Below are positions 1 through 10,040 of a stretch of DNA of 64,000 bases, piece after piece; within the stretch, counting starts at the first letter, position 1; the number at the start of each line of letters is the position of its first letter. The notes below the pieces were generated by a model. The model was not told the origin of the DNA. It saw only the letters and a program-made list of their open reading frames with translations, and did no database searches. Both the position numbers and the translations under genes were made by a program. Source of the DNA: Cololabis saira (Eukaryota; Chordata; Actinopteri; Beloniformes; Belonidae). The stretch lies in the NCBI RefSeq assembly GCF_033807715.1, contig NC_084601.1, positions 19,293,129-19,357,128 of the forward strand. Reading direction: 5' to 3'.

Positions 1-896
1 GAGGTTGCGTTAACAGTGAACAGCATCCCTCTGGGTGTCCGGCATTTAACTGCAGGCTGCAAGGCACATGCATGCTGTTGCAACTAAAGAAAGAAAGTTA
101 TTAGGAACCGCAGTCTGTTATTAGTTATGTTAAAAAGTTAACACCTTTTTGTATTTTTGCAAGTAATTAAGTACATTTATTAGAAGGCACATATGCTGCA
201 TTCTTTGAACTCAACATTTTCAGACCACATTTGGACGAACTTTGTAATATACTGAACCTAATAAACAAAAACCTTGAAGCATAATGGTGTACTCTCCAGT
301 ACTAGGGAAAAGTTCTCCGAGCTCAACGGAAACCAGAAGTGTCACAAGAAATTACAAACCAAAACCTCCTACTAATACAGTCTGTTATTCTTCCCGACCA
401 TACGGCTAAACCAAGAAACGGCTGGTTTCCTGTTTGACAGGGTTTTTTACTTTCCTTAACTCAAAGCACAAGGTGCACCAATGAACGAAGTATAAAAAGA
501 ACAACACTATTTCTGAATTCCCACTTCCAACAATCAATCTTCCCCATCATCAGAAAAAGATTGGTGTTCACAGTATGTCCATGGGTCATACTTCCAGCAG
601 TCACAGAAAAATGTGTGCAGCTACTGCGGGGGCCTCTCTCTGCCCTGGATGGATGGTGTGGTACAGATTAACCAGACTGCATGAGTCTATAAGTGTGTGC
701 ATACACATAAGGCCTGTGTGTGTGTGTATGTGTGTGTGAAAATCCAGCTCTACACACGTGCCTGTTCCTCTCCGGGGAACTGGGTGAAGAGCCACTCGGC
801 TCCCTTTGAACTTGCACCATATGGTCCACAGTAGGTTCTATACGACACACTCCCATAATGCTATTAGACTATAGAGGCATCTGGAGATGTGGCCCA
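1..896. other. No gene recognised; flanking AT-rich DNA
   Basis: I see no convincing exon here. Short open frames on both strands around 600-860 come from a small TG/CA-rich stretch (about 715-740) and show no family motif. The missing downstream exons of trim71 (minus strand) would lie in this direction but are not visible, so they must be further left than the window. Confidence 0.6.
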
Positions 897-1001
897 ACAC
901 TAATGCAGCTTGTTTACACTAATGCAGCATGTTTACACCAACACAGCTTGTTTACACCAGTGCAGCTTGTTTAGTTTACACCAATCCAGCTTCTTTACAA
1001 C
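897..1001. repeat. Minisatellite, ~20-24 bp unit (block 1)
   Basis: About five imperfect copies of a unit close to TTTACACCAATGCAGCTTG, some with an extra TTTTG. The same unit reappears at 1678-1727, 2307-2356 and 3603-3660, so one array has been split into four blocks by transposon insertions. Confidence 0.85.
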
Positions 1002-1677
1002 GACTACGTTTACATGCAGTCAAAATTCGGGTTATTACTAATATTCCGGTTACTGAAACATTCAGAATATTCCGTTACCATGTGTGAGCAAACAGGGTTA
1101 TCCCTGTATACATGGTAATTAATCATTTGGGATATCTGGATCAAACCAGCGACGCGCGGAGAACGTGATGACGCAATTACCGTCATTTCCTCTTCTTCTT
1201 CCTGTATCCAAATTCAAAACAAATGCTGCTTCGCGCAACTTTTCGCTCACCTTCTTGTAAATCTCGCTATCCCCGTACTTTCTACCGTCTACAAATGCAG
1301 AAATGTTCATATCCTTCATTACATTTATGAAGTGATTAGTGTCCTCCTCACTCCAAAAGTGTGGCATGGTCTTGTATTTCTCCATGTTTAGAAGAACTTC
1401 CTGGACTCAAAAGACCAGGATTCCTTGTGAACAGAGCATGCGCAGAAAACAAATTCATGTTCCGTTTGATGGGGATATTCCGTTTGCCGTTTACATGACC
1501 AAATATTCGGGTTTTAAAAGGAGTAACCCAGGGGTAATATTCGGGTTTTTAAAAACCCGAATATGAGCAAATTCCGGTTATTCAAAGGGGTTATTGGTGT
1601 TTACATGGCCGTGCAAATTCGGGTTATTGCTAATATTCAGGTTTTAAAAGGGTTATTGACTGCATGGAAACGCAGTC
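1002..1677. mobile_element. PIF/Harbinger-like element with inverted ends
   Basis: The two ends are inverted copies fitting GACTRCGTTTMCATGCAGTC. Next to them lie repeated subterminal stretches of the type TTCGGGTTATTNCTAATATTC, also inverted. The element carries a relic of a Myb/SANT-like protein (1119-1385, minus), the usual second protein of PIF/Harbinger transposons, which is why I assign that superfamily. It interrupts the minisatellite. I could not find a clean 3-bp target duplication, so the exact boundaries may be off by a few bases. Confidence 0.7.
1119..1385 (-). pseudogene. Myb/SANT-like transposon protein relic (PIF/Harbinger accessory)
   Basis: An 88-codon open frame. It begins with a Met, then WSEEDTNHFINVM, an internal DGRKYGDSEIYKKVSEKL stretch and LREAAF. 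This is the trihelix/Myb-like pattern (W at the start, DGRK..., KVSEKL) known from the DNA-binding protein that accompanies the Harbinger transposase and from host proteins derived from it. A full protein is normally several hundred residues; here only the first domain is left, after which the frame turns to unrelated sequence. No transposase (DDE) frame is present, so this copy is non-autonomous. Inference: a deletion derivative of an autonomous Harbinger. Confidence 0.7.
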
Positions 1678-1727
1678 ACTGATGCAGCTTGTTTTGTTTA
1701 CACTAATGCAGCTTGTTTCGTTTACAC
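1678..1727. repeat. Minisatellite block 2
   Basis: Two copies of the TTTACACNAATGCAGCTTG unit between the Harbinger-like element and the hAT-like element. Its last 8 bases (GTTTACAC, 1720-1727) form the left target duplication of the element that follows. Confidence 0.85.
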
Positions 1728-2306
1728 CAGGGGTGGATACAAGGAGCTTGAACAGAACTATCCAGACTTTGATGACAAGGTGGTGACAACCGTTAATTAG
1801 AATCAGGTGTGTTGATGCAGGGAAACAACTAAAACATGCAGGACACCGGTGTTCTGCCATTTTTTGCTGCTTTGCCAAAAAATGCTCCCTAATGGTTTTT
1901 TACCTTTGTAGAGCTACAATTTTACTGTGTTTTACTCCCTAGCCCACCTCCTTTCCCCCAAGTGGTCCTTGTCTCTTGCCAGGCCGTTATTGTAAATAAG
2001 AATGTTCTTAATGACCTGTCTGGCTAAATAAAGGCCAATGACTGAATGAATAGCAAATAAAGCGATATAATTGTTTTTTTTTCTTCTCTTTATCGTATAA
2101 TGTTCACAATGTGTAATGCAATTCATGTCATGGGTAGTGTGTTTTGAAGGATCAAATACTCAACATCCCATATTATCAATTTAGCGTGGCAATCAAACTT
2201 TGAAAATCGTCTGTGCGCATGCGCAGAATCACAAAGTAGCATTTCTCGGCAGGTAGCAGAAATTGGCCGAACACCGGCCCTCGAGGATCCACTTTGGACA
2301 CCCCTG
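1728..2306. mobile_element. hAT-type MITE, CAGGGGTG ends, 8-bp target duplication
   Basis: It starts CAGGGGTGG and ends with the inverted CCACTTTGGACACCCCTG-type terminus, flanked on both sides by GTTTACAC (1720-1727 and 2307-2314). An 8-bp duplication and CAGGGGTG ends are the hAT signature. The outer parts are typical of a fish hAT family; the centre holds another repeat (1846-2277). Caution: GTTTACAC is also part of the minisatellite unit, so the match alone is weaker evidence than usual. Confidence 0.8.
1846..2277. mobile_element. Inner inverted-end element (shared with 26,996-28,978)
   Basis: The ends are inverted copies of CCGGTGTTCKGCC followed by A/T-rich TTTYTGCT. The interior (for example AATAAGAATGTTCTTAATGACCTG without the full run, and an AATAAAGCGA stretch near 2050) is found again, well conserved, at 26,996-28,978. 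It sits inside the hAT-type MITE, so it is either a younger insertion or a captured segment. I do not recognise the superfamily. Confidence 0.6.
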
Positions 2307-2356
2307 GTTTACACCAATGCAGCTTGTTTTGTTTACACCAATGCAGCTTGTTTTGT
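2307..2356. repeat. Minisatellite block 3
   Basis: Two units of the same minisatellite. Its end, TTGTTTTGT (2348-2356), is the left flank of the next insertion and is repeated at 3603-3611. Confidence 0.85.
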
Positions 2357-3602
2357 ACTGCGGTTGAATTGGTTTGATATTGGATATTGGATATTCGAAT
2401 TCAACACCCATAAAACTTGTGATACATACCATTGATTTTGGTCAAACCACTTGTGATGTGTTCATGGTCATCTAGACTATATATCACAAGACAGTAATTA
2501 TTAAAAAATAATATATATGGGCTGATTTAATGTGGTTTAATGAATTCAACACCCATAAAACTTGTGATACATAACACTGATTGTTTTCAAACCACTTGTG
2601 ATGTGTTCATGGTTATCCAGACTATATATACATTAAACCTCATTGAATCAGCCCATAATATGATTTTATAATAATTACTCTCTTGTGATATATAGTCTAG
2701 ATGACCATGAACGCATCACAAGTAGGGGTGGGCAAAAATATCGATATGGCAATATATCGCGATACTTTTTCAGCTGATTCAATATCGATATTAAAAATTT
2801 GAATATCGATTTTTTAAAAAAAAAAATTTAAATATTTTTTATCCACGATTTTTTTCCCATTATATCACCCAGTGCTCCTACCTAAGTGACAGTCCTGGGC
2901 ATTGCCACTCTCTACCAACCCTGGGAGGGCCCTGCACTGAGCTCAGGTTTTATTTCATTTTATAATTTATTTTTTATATAACACAATTGCCTGTCCTTAA
3001 AAAATGAAAAATAATGGACAGAGGTTTATTTATTTATGGATTTATATCTATACTGACTGATCACTGTGCCTGTCCTTGGTTTTAGTACCCATCTTTCTTG
3101 TGTTTATTATCATTTGCCACATAATTAAAGCAACCTCATACTAAATTTAATGTTCATTTCATATGATGTAAATAATATGAAAAACATATACAAATAAGTT
3201 GTAACTTTAGCTTGTATAGTTATAATAAAACATTGTTTTGACTCAGTTTGTCCCATGAATTGTCACTATAATCTGATGAACGTGCAACTCGGATTTTAAG
3301 ATCAATCACTATCATCTGATGTACATATACAACTTGGATTTTAAAATGTGTAATGCATTTTTACATTTTTCGGTGAACTATGTAGAATATAATAATCGGG
3401 ATATCGCATAATCGGGATATCGCAATGTGTATCGTATCGTGGCTCAAGTATCGTGATGCGTATCGTATCGTAAGGTCCTTCCCAATACCCACCCCTAATC
3501 ACAAGCAATATGACCAAAATCGGTGGTATGTATCACAAGTTAAATGGATGTCTTTGAATGTCGAATATCCAATATCCAATATCAAACCAATTCAACCGCG
3601 GT
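2357..3602. mobile_element. Long-inverted-repeat (foldback) MITE, possible 9-bp target duplication
   Basis: The ends are inverted copies of ACYGCGGTTGAATTGG followed by a TGATATTGGATATTGGATATTCGA-like stretch. The inverted similarity continues for several hundred bases (CTTGTGATACATACC, TTCATGGTCATCTAGACTAT on both arms and a second time near 2600). Flanks TTGTTTTGT occur on both sides. A 9-bp duplication with long inverted repeats would fit Mutator-like elements, but the flank is part of the minisatellite, so the class is uncertain. The right arm is interrupted by the hAT-like element at 2723-3497. Confidence 0.7.
2723..3497. mobile_element. hAT-type MITE nested in the foldback element
   Basis: Ends TAGGGGTGGG and CCCACCCCTA are perfect inverses. 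Exact 8-bp duplications ATCACAAG lie at 2715-2722 and 3498-3505. The interior is rich in ATATCGATA/TATCGCGATA near both ends and AT-rich in the middle, with no open frame of note. 775 bp, non-autonomous. The target duplication splits a copy of the outer element's CATCACAAG motif, which shows the order of insertion. Confidence 0.9.
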
Positions 3603-3660
3603 TTGTTTTGTTTACACCAATGCAGCCTGTTTTGTTTACACTAATGCAGCTCGTTTACAT
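3603..3660. repeat. Minisatellite block 4
   Basis: Two to three units close to TTTACACCAATGCAGCNTG, ending about 70 bp downstream of the trim71 exon 1 splice donor, so the array lies inside trim71 intron 1. Confidence 0.85.
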
Positions 3661-3730
3661 TGCAATCCCTTGAACCCTTGCTGAAAAGAAGAGCATGTGT
3701 TGACGGCCAGGTGATCTCAGCTCCACTCAC

Positions 3731-4477
3731 CTCTCCGTCGTGCTGCTGGCAGAAGCTCATGCGGTCCTGGAACAGCGACAGCAGGGCGAAGTTGTTCTGC
3801 AGGGACTGTGCGATGGACACGGCCACCACGGGCTGGCCCCCCGTGCCGTTGCCGTTGCTGTTGCCCCGGGTGCCCCCCAGGTGCAGGCTCTCGGCCAGCC
3901 GCTCGATGAAGTGGTCCTTGGTCAGCCGCACCCTCAGGTGCGCCCTTACGCAGTTATCACACAGGTACTCCTGGCAGTCCAGGCAGTGGGACGTGGCCGG
4001 GTTCTCCTCGTCGCAGGAGCTGCACCCGGGCTCCCCCATGGGGTGCGGCGGCAGCAGGCCCCCGTGGGGCGGGTGGAACCCGGAGGAGCCCAACCCTCCA
4101 CGGTGATGATGGAGGCCGTTCTTGTTCTGGATCTGCTCCTCCGAGCTCACCACCACGTCCAGCAGGTTGTTGAAGAGGAAGTTGGAGGAGGGCAGGGAGT
4201 CCACCCCGGCCTCGGAGATGCACACCTTGTGGTCGCAGGTGGGGCAGCGCAGCTGGAGGGGCTCCCCGGGGCTGCGCTGGCCCTCCAGGCACTGCCGGCA
4301 GAAGGCGTGCAGGCAGGGCAGCACATGCAGCCGGTTGCAGCCGTGGCTGGAGGAGGAGGACGAGGTGTGCGAGGAGGTGGAGGAGGTGGACGAGCTGGAG
4401 GAGATGGGGGCGGAGGAGCCGCACAGCTCCTTGCACAGGGGACACGTCTGCAGGTCCGAGTCTGGAAACGAAGCCAT
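3731..4477 (-). CDS. trim71: TRIM71/LIN-41 E3 ubiquitin ligase, first coding exon (partial gene)
   Basis: This exon encodes the N-terminal 249 residues. The Met at 4475-4477 opens [20 protein letters not shown]. The RING cysteines/histidine are C12, C15, C55, H57, C60, C63, C78 and C81, split by a Ser/Thr-rich linker (residues 26-45) as in vertebrate TRIM71. B-box 1 follows from C152 ([29 protein letters not shown]), and the exon ends just inside B-box 2 at FCQQHDGE, with a GTGAGT donor right after 3731 in phase 0. TRIM71 is an RNA-binding ubiquitin ligase (RING, B-boxes, coiled coil, filamin domain, NHL repeats) that represses mRNAs in stem and progenitor cells and is a classic let-7 target. 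The remaining exons (rest of B-box 2, coiled coil, filamin, NHL) are not in the window; intron 1 is therefore longer than 3.7 kb. An in-frame extension upstream of the Met has no RING homology, and the Met matches the family start. Confidence 0.95.
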
Positions 4478-4779
4478 GCTCAGTTCACAACACACACAGA
4501 CATGTGTGCATGTGGAGAATAATAATAACAATGTGGCATTTGAGGTAGATTCATGAGGTACCAGTTTGATTAGGCCTTTCTGACACAGTTCTTGTTGATT
4601 CAGATGCAGAAATAAGAGATAATCAGAAGTAGTCACACTGATAGTAAACGGTTGTGTAAGGCGGTTAGGGGGCAGTCATGTTCCGGGCTGAGGAGAGTCG
4701 GTGTCCGTTGGAAGCCGTTGGAAGCCGCGCCGACCTGGCAGCATGACTTCACGGCTCAGTCCTGCTCTGGAGACACATC

Positions 4780-4785
4780 TTTATA
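4780..4785 (-). promoter_or_regulatory. TATAAA box candidate for trim71
   Basis: Minus-strand ATATTTATAAAGATG. If used, transcription would start near 4750 and give a 5' UTR of about 270 bases. The surrounding sequence also reads TATAAAT on the plus strand, so orientation is not decided by the motif alone. Confidence 0.4.
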
Positions 4786-5137
4786 AATATCCCGCTCCCT
4801 TTCACTGCAGGGGGAGGAAACAGCACCGGTGAATTATTCATCCAAGCTGCGACCTCACACGGAGCCGCGGGTCAGCGAGGCGTCCCGGGGAGAGAAGCAC
4901 CAGACAGGACGGGTCTGCGGCGCTGCTGCTGGGGCTGCACTCATCACGGTCCCCTATCCTGGTCCAGACCTGCTGCACTTCAGTTCAGGAATAACAGCAA
5001 CAGAGGGGGAACCGCGGCTCCTGGCGCTGGTCGGTGGAGGACGTTTGTGGGAATAAACCTGCCCTGGTGGAGCTGCAGCTCAGCCAGCCCCGCCAGCCTC
5101 GTCACGCGGAGGAAACTAATGGAGACACTTCCGCCGA

Positions 5138-5151
5138 GCGCGCATGCGCGC
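5138..5151. promoter_or_regulatory. NRF1-type palindrome
   Basis: GCGCGCATGCGCGC is a perfect 14-bp palindrome containing the NRF1 core GCGCATGCGC, inside the trim71 CpG-rich region. Confidence 0.5.
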
Positions 5152-5278
5152 CCCCGCTCGGCCTGGGAGGGAGGGAGGGAGGGGGGCGGCGCGCTCGCGG
5201 GGGCGCGCCGCTGAGGGGCAGCTCAGGGGCGAGGATGATGCGCACATGTATGGAGGTGGATTTGTGTCCCTTGTGCTC

Positions 5279-5899
5279 ATGGGTGCAGATCCCGGGGGGG
5301 ACGGGGGGGACATGTCCCCCCCAATTTCTGAAAAACATGAAATGCCCCCCCCATTGCCCCAATAAAAATACCCTAAATAAAAAAAAATAATACATCCACG
5401 GTGCGTTTTGAGGTGTACAGAATGAAAGTATTGCTGCTCCATTATTTTTTTTTTTTAGTCTGAATTAATATTTTTAGAATTTTTGACGGGCTCGACAATT
5501 ACTTTTTGTCAACGTTCTGTTTACATTCGTACCTGCCCGTACTTGTACTTGTTTAGGGCTCCATATTTCATCCATATATCAATTGGTCGTGCATAAAGTA
5601 GTCCCATAGGATAAAAGGAAGATGGTGAGAATAATTTGAGATGAGTAGACACTACATGCCCAAAACCCTTAAAATTATGATTTACGAATATAACAGTTAA
5701 GTAAGCAGTGACACACACTGTTGGCTGTTTAGGACAAATAAACAAGAAAGGTAAGCACAATAAGTGATTCCCTGTGCAGTATTTTCTGGAGAGCCTTTAC
5801 CAATTTATGGCATGGTATGAGTTGCATATTGGCAAAACATTAAAAATTAAAATCACGTTGGTGTCCCCCCCAATCCTGACATCGGATCTGCACCCCTGA
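5279..5899. mobile_element. hAT-type MITE with GGGTGCAGATCC ends
   Basis: The left end reads ATGGGTGCAGATCCCGGG. The right end is its inverse, GATCTGCACCCCTGA, with one to two mismatches. Flanks TTGTGCTC (5271-5278) and TTGTGCTG (5900-5907) form an 8-bp duplication with one mismatch. Near both ends is a run of C7 with GTCCCCCCCAAT, also inverted. It abuts the trim71 promoter on the upstream side. No coding capacity. Confidence 0.75.
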
Positions 5900-5918
5900 T
5901 TGTGCTGTCTTCGGGTGA

Positions 5919-6636
5919 AGGGAGGGTGAAGGGAGAAAAGAAGGAATGAAGGAAAGAAGGAAGGAAGGAAGAAAGGAGAAAAGAAGGAAAGAAGGAAGGA
6001 AGTAAAGGGAGTAAGGAAGGGAGAAAAGATGGAAGGAAGGGAGAAAGGAAGGAAAGAAGGAAGGAAGTAGGAAAGGGAGTAAGGAAAGGAGAAAAGATGG
6101 AAGGGAGGGAGAAAAGAAGGAAAGAAGGAAGGAAGGAAGTAGGAAAGGGAGTAAGGAAGGGAGAAAAGATGGAAGGGAGGGAGAAAAGATGGAAGGAAGG
6201 AAGTAGGAAAGGGAGTAATGAAGGGAGAAAAGATGGAAGGGAGGGAGAAAAGAAGGAAAGAAGGACGGAAGGAAGTAGGAAAGTGAGTAAGGAAGGGAGA
6301 AAAGATGGAAGGGAGGGAGAAAAGAAGGAAGGAAGGAGAAAAGAAGGAAGGAAGTAGGAAAGGGAGTAAGGAAGGGAAAAAAGATGGAAGGAAGGGAGAA
6401 AAGAAGGAAGGAAGGAGAAAAGAAGGAAAGAAGGAAGGAAGTAGGAAAGGGAGTAAGGAAGGGAGAAAAGATGGAAGGAAGGGAGAAAAGAAGGAAAGAA
6501 GGAAGGAAGGAGAAAAGAAGGAAAGAAGTAGGAAAGGGAATAAGGAAGGGAGAAAAGATGGAAGGGAGGGGAAAAGAAGGAAAGGAGGATGGAAGGAAGT
6601 AGGAAAGGAAGTAAGGAAGGGAGAAAAGATGGAAGG
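5919..6636. repeat. ~0.7-kb purine-only microsatellite/minisatellite (GGAA/GAAA)
   Basis: The plus strand is almost entirely A and G (rare T and C). Short GGAA/GAAA motifs are organised in a longer unit of about 50-60 bp of the form AGTAGGAAAGGGAGTAAGG then GAGAAAAGATGGAAGG. Long open frames on both strands here are composition artefacts (Lys/Glu/Gly/Arg one way, Phe/Leu/Pro/Ser the other). Confidence 0.95.
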
Positions 6637-7090
6637 TGCACAAAGTGCTTTACAGAATGAAAACAGTTTAGAGCAATAAAATACATAGAATACAAGATAG
6701 AAAAGAAAAAAAAAAATTAAACAATGCAGTTCAGATAAAAGCCTGTTTAAAAAGGTAGGTTTTAGTTGGCTTTTAAAGAGCTCACAGACTAAATAGATCT
6801 AAAAGTTGCAGGCAGAGCATTCCCAAATTTAGTGGCCATAACCTTGAAAGCTTGGTCACCACGAGTCTTAAGGCGAGTGCGAGGGGTAGCCAGTAAGTTC
6901 TGCATATTTGATCTGAGCAGGCGAGCTGGTGAATACAGTTCCAGTAGGTCACTTATATAAGGGGGGGCCTGACCATGCAGTGCTCTGTTTGTGAGGGGGA
7001 GGATTTTAAACTGTGTTCTAAATGAAACCGGGAGCCAGTGGAGATATTTAAGTATGGGAGTGATGTGTGACCGTCTATTTGACCGTCTAT
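6637..7090. mobile_element. Interspersed-repeat relic, LINE-like
   Basis: Begins GTGCACAAAGTGCTTTACAG directly at the end of the purine tract. It contains stretches such as AACCGGGAGCCAGTGGAGAT and GGGAGTGATGTGTGACCGTC, which I associate with the 3' parts of fish non-LTR elements. No frame is open. Class assignment is tentative. Confidence 0.4.
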
Positions 7091-7882
7091 TTGAAAAAGC
7101 AGCTTAAACGATTATATCATCTATCCAAATGTTAATAAATTATTGTTAAATAGGATCATGCATCTAAAGGACCAAGTAAGATGCAGGAATTAGAAACATA
7201 CAGTACATTCTCCGCTGTATTATAGTATTACAGACGCAGCTTGTGTTGGCACGATTAAAGTTGTAATTCGTTGAAAAGTTGTGGTCCTTGAGGTACAGAT
7301 CCATCAAGCCTCTTTACATGTTTGCATGCTGTTTGGAAATGGAGCTGTGACTCATTTTGACACTTGAGTTCATATGTCGACAGGTTGCTTCTTTCAAACA
7401 CACTTTAATCTAACCTTTCATTAGTGATGCTCTTATATATAGATATAAAAGAGAAACAATACGATATAAAGACATTATTACATAGATGAGTAATGACATG
7501 GAATATACATTTTACTTTGTCCTATAATGTTATTGTACCTTTTTGTCCATTGTAGTTGTTTTTACCCTTACAAAATAAGGGTGGGGTAAGCATACTGTTC
7601 ATTAAGGTCATATTCATGCTACATTATTTCCACAAAACATCTGATAACTTACCCATTTCCTCAATAAACAAAACAACATGAAACCCATTCTGACAAACAA
7701 TCGAGGAAATCAAGGAAAATATATAAAAAATAACCAGTAATAAACACATTTTGCATCTTGGTACAAAAAGTGTTTCCTTTTTTTTCTGTTTCTCAAAGTC
7801 TTTGGTATTAGCAGCTAACTGTTATCACTTTAACTACTTAGCTCAGTTCTTCATGAACTACCCTTTTGTGATTTAAGACCCA
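7091..7882. other. No gene recognised
   Basis: AT-rich DNA without open frames, splice-bounded exons or clear repeats. Confidence 0.5.
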
Positions 7883-8089
7883 TCAGTGCATAATCGTTCT
7901 CATATCAAAGATAACATGGTCTGTAATTTGAACTGTACTAACATGCCGCTGTGACCCGATCTGGGCTGGTCTGAGGATGGAGCCCTGCGGAACGCCACGC
8001 AACAGCCACCTTTGTCCACGGTTGAAGGCTAACTGGTGAAAAAAGATTTTTAAGTAAAAACTTAAAAGTGTCACGTCAAGTTGTTCCAC
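7883..8089 (-). pseudogene. Non-LTR reverse transcriptase fragment
   Basis: A 68-codon frame with RGVPQGSILRP at 7967-7999 on the minus strand. This matches the GVPQGSxLGP motif of LINE reverse transcriptases (motif region 4), with the usual GP changed to RP. Sequence before and after the motif no longer fits the domain, so it is a decayed fragment. Confidence 0.55.
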
Positions 8090-9039
8090 ACAACCATATT
8101 AAGTAACTGTTAATTAATATTTTACTTGATAAAGGCTAAGTGAAGTTAACTGCTCCAAAAAGTATCTTAATGACTTCATCCAGTTGTGTTAAATAATATT
8201 TTTTAGTAAATCTAAAGTTTTATTCTGTTCGAGGCTTCCTGCAGGTCAGCAGCTGGAACAGCCGGATCCTCCAGCCAAACCACTTTTCTTCTGTGTTTTC
8301 CGTCTTCAAGACACATCGGTTTGCTTTCTGTCCCGGTGCCTCAATCTCCTTGGTCTGCCGGTTTCTTTACTGCAACATTTCCCTTCAAGTTTTAAATATA
8401 CCTGACTGGGAACAAGCAGCATCTTTTACCACGCTCCATATTGATTTTGTTTTTGTCTTGAATTAATTTTATAATTTATAACATTATTTCCCCCAATGGC
8501 TCTCTCGTTGAGCCACATTTCCCATCGATCAGCCAGATGCAAAACCTTTTCAAAGTATGCATGGCTCTTTAACTGCAGACTCGTATGCATATTCAGACTT
8601 ATCAAGGTAATAATTGAAATAAGAAAAACATATTATTTATTTCCTCTATTTGATGAGGGAAACAATCCATTAAAAATACTAAATCTGATCTATTGTTCTT
8701 CTCCAAATCCAAACAGACAAATGAATATCCGGTAAGATTTGTGATATCAAGTTTGTTTTTGTTTTTTTTTCTCAGGTTATATGTGACCAGCAAGGAGCAG
8801 CATAAATGATGCATGAGTTTATATATAAATCTTTAAGAAACTTCATGATCATGAGGTTCACATTATTTCTTCTTGAAGCATAAAGAAGTACGTGGGACCC
8901 CTTTATGCTGTTTTGTTGACATAACAGTGAAATATTTTTCATGCGTAATCACACAAGACATTTAACTCCCTTAATTTGACATAAATCTCAGATGTTATTC
9001 TGTTTCTGGTGGGATTAAAAGGAAAGAACAGCAGTGATA
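8090..9039. other. No gene recognised
   Basis: AT-rich with short open frames only (for example 8496-8735 plus), none with a recognisable domain. Confidence 0.5.
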
Positions 9040-9168
9040 CTGTTGGTCTAAGCAGGGCTGAATAAGAGGATGGTTTAAAAATGGTTTTACACATGTAAAG
9101 CACTTTGTGCTACATATAATGTATGAAAAGTGCTTTATAAATCAAGTTTGATTGATTGATTGATTAAA
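9040..9168 (+). mobile_element. LINE 3' tail (L2-like)
   Basis: GTAAAGCACTTTGTGCTACA and GAAAAGTGCTTTATAAATCA followed by (TTGA)n is the typical 3' end of fish L2-type elements, tail repeat included. No coding part is attached. Confidence 0.55.
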
Positions 9169-10040
9169 AACAGGTTACAAGTTTTACTGAAGCCATTCAT
9201 AAATCTATTTCAGGCGCTCCACTGGTCAATGAGCCCGTGGGCATGGCTGCAGCACGACGGAATAAGAATTCCTTATTTCACATGACAGACACAAGATCAG
9301 ACCTGAGAGGAGAAAGTGATCCAGCCAGCACCACTCGGTGGGAGATTAAACTGCACAAAACAGCTGTGTGTTACCACTATCTGTGTCCCTGGATGACGCA
9401 TGCACAGGCGCATGGTTTCCCACTGGCACATAATCTGCCTGAATGGCCTCTTCAGAGCGCTGGGATGTAGCGGCATCCCTTCAGATCTCATGACTGCATT
9501 CACAGATGAGGGCTTGTTTAAGTGTGAAACTGCAGGTTGTCTTTATCCCCTAAATATGGCTCGACAGAACTGTTACAGGAACTAAATTTCAGCCAGAGGG
9601 GGAAATTAAGATATATCTTTAGATAGATATATGGAGTTTGGGAGCTGATAAGAGATTACAACACTACTACAGGAAGAAAATGAGGAATCAGACAAATTGG
9701 TGAATGAACTACAGCCGCTGTGTGCTTTTCCTGTTTTTTAACATGAGGGGGGAAAAAAATCCAAAGGTCCTACACAGAACAATGGTTGCTATTCAGGCAC
9801 TTTATCCAGAAATATTATCTCATCTTTCATTTACCATTTATCTCCAATAAAAGCCATTTTAACAGCTCATTACTGCCTCCTGCTGGCTGAGCTTTGTGTT
9901 CAACAAACATTCACTCATCAGTATGGAGGACTTTTGTGTTTCCTTATCCATAGAAAATAAAAAAGAACTTCACATTCAATCAAAAACTATCCAAACTGTA
10001 AATCGATAATATCTAACTGCAATGGGGAGGGATTTTTGTT
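9169..10040. other. No gene recognised
   Basis: Contains small open frames near 9237-9585 on both strands without known motifs; otherwise AT-rich. Lies downstream of topaz1. Confidence 0.45.

Larger units (their letters stand above)
4690..5260 (-). promoter_or_regulatory. CpG-rich promoter region of trim71
   Basis: A sharp rise in C+G and CpG relative to both flanks begins just upstream of the trim71 start and peaks at 5130-5220, ending where the hAT-like element begins. It holds a TATAAA on the minus strand (4780-4785), about 300 bp upstream of the start codon, and a 14-bp NRF1-like palindrome (5138-5151). Position and composition fit a developmental-gene promoter; the transcription start itself is inferred. 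Confidence 0.65.

Noticed and set aside
1..3660. Search for trim71 exon 2 (rest of B-box 2 and coiled coil) on the minus strand
   Set aside because: No frame with the expected Cys/His pattern; the whole stretch is accounted for by repeats or is featureless.
3740..4556. Long plus-strand frames (260 and 144 codons) over the trim71 exon
   Set aside because: They are the reverse of a GC-rich coding exon; only the minus frame has RING and B-box motifs and a proper donor.
5840..6695. Frames of 267-280 codons (minus) and 72-124 codons (plus) in the purine tract
   Set aside because: Low-complexity translations of a GGAA/GAAA repeat on both strands; no gene evidence.
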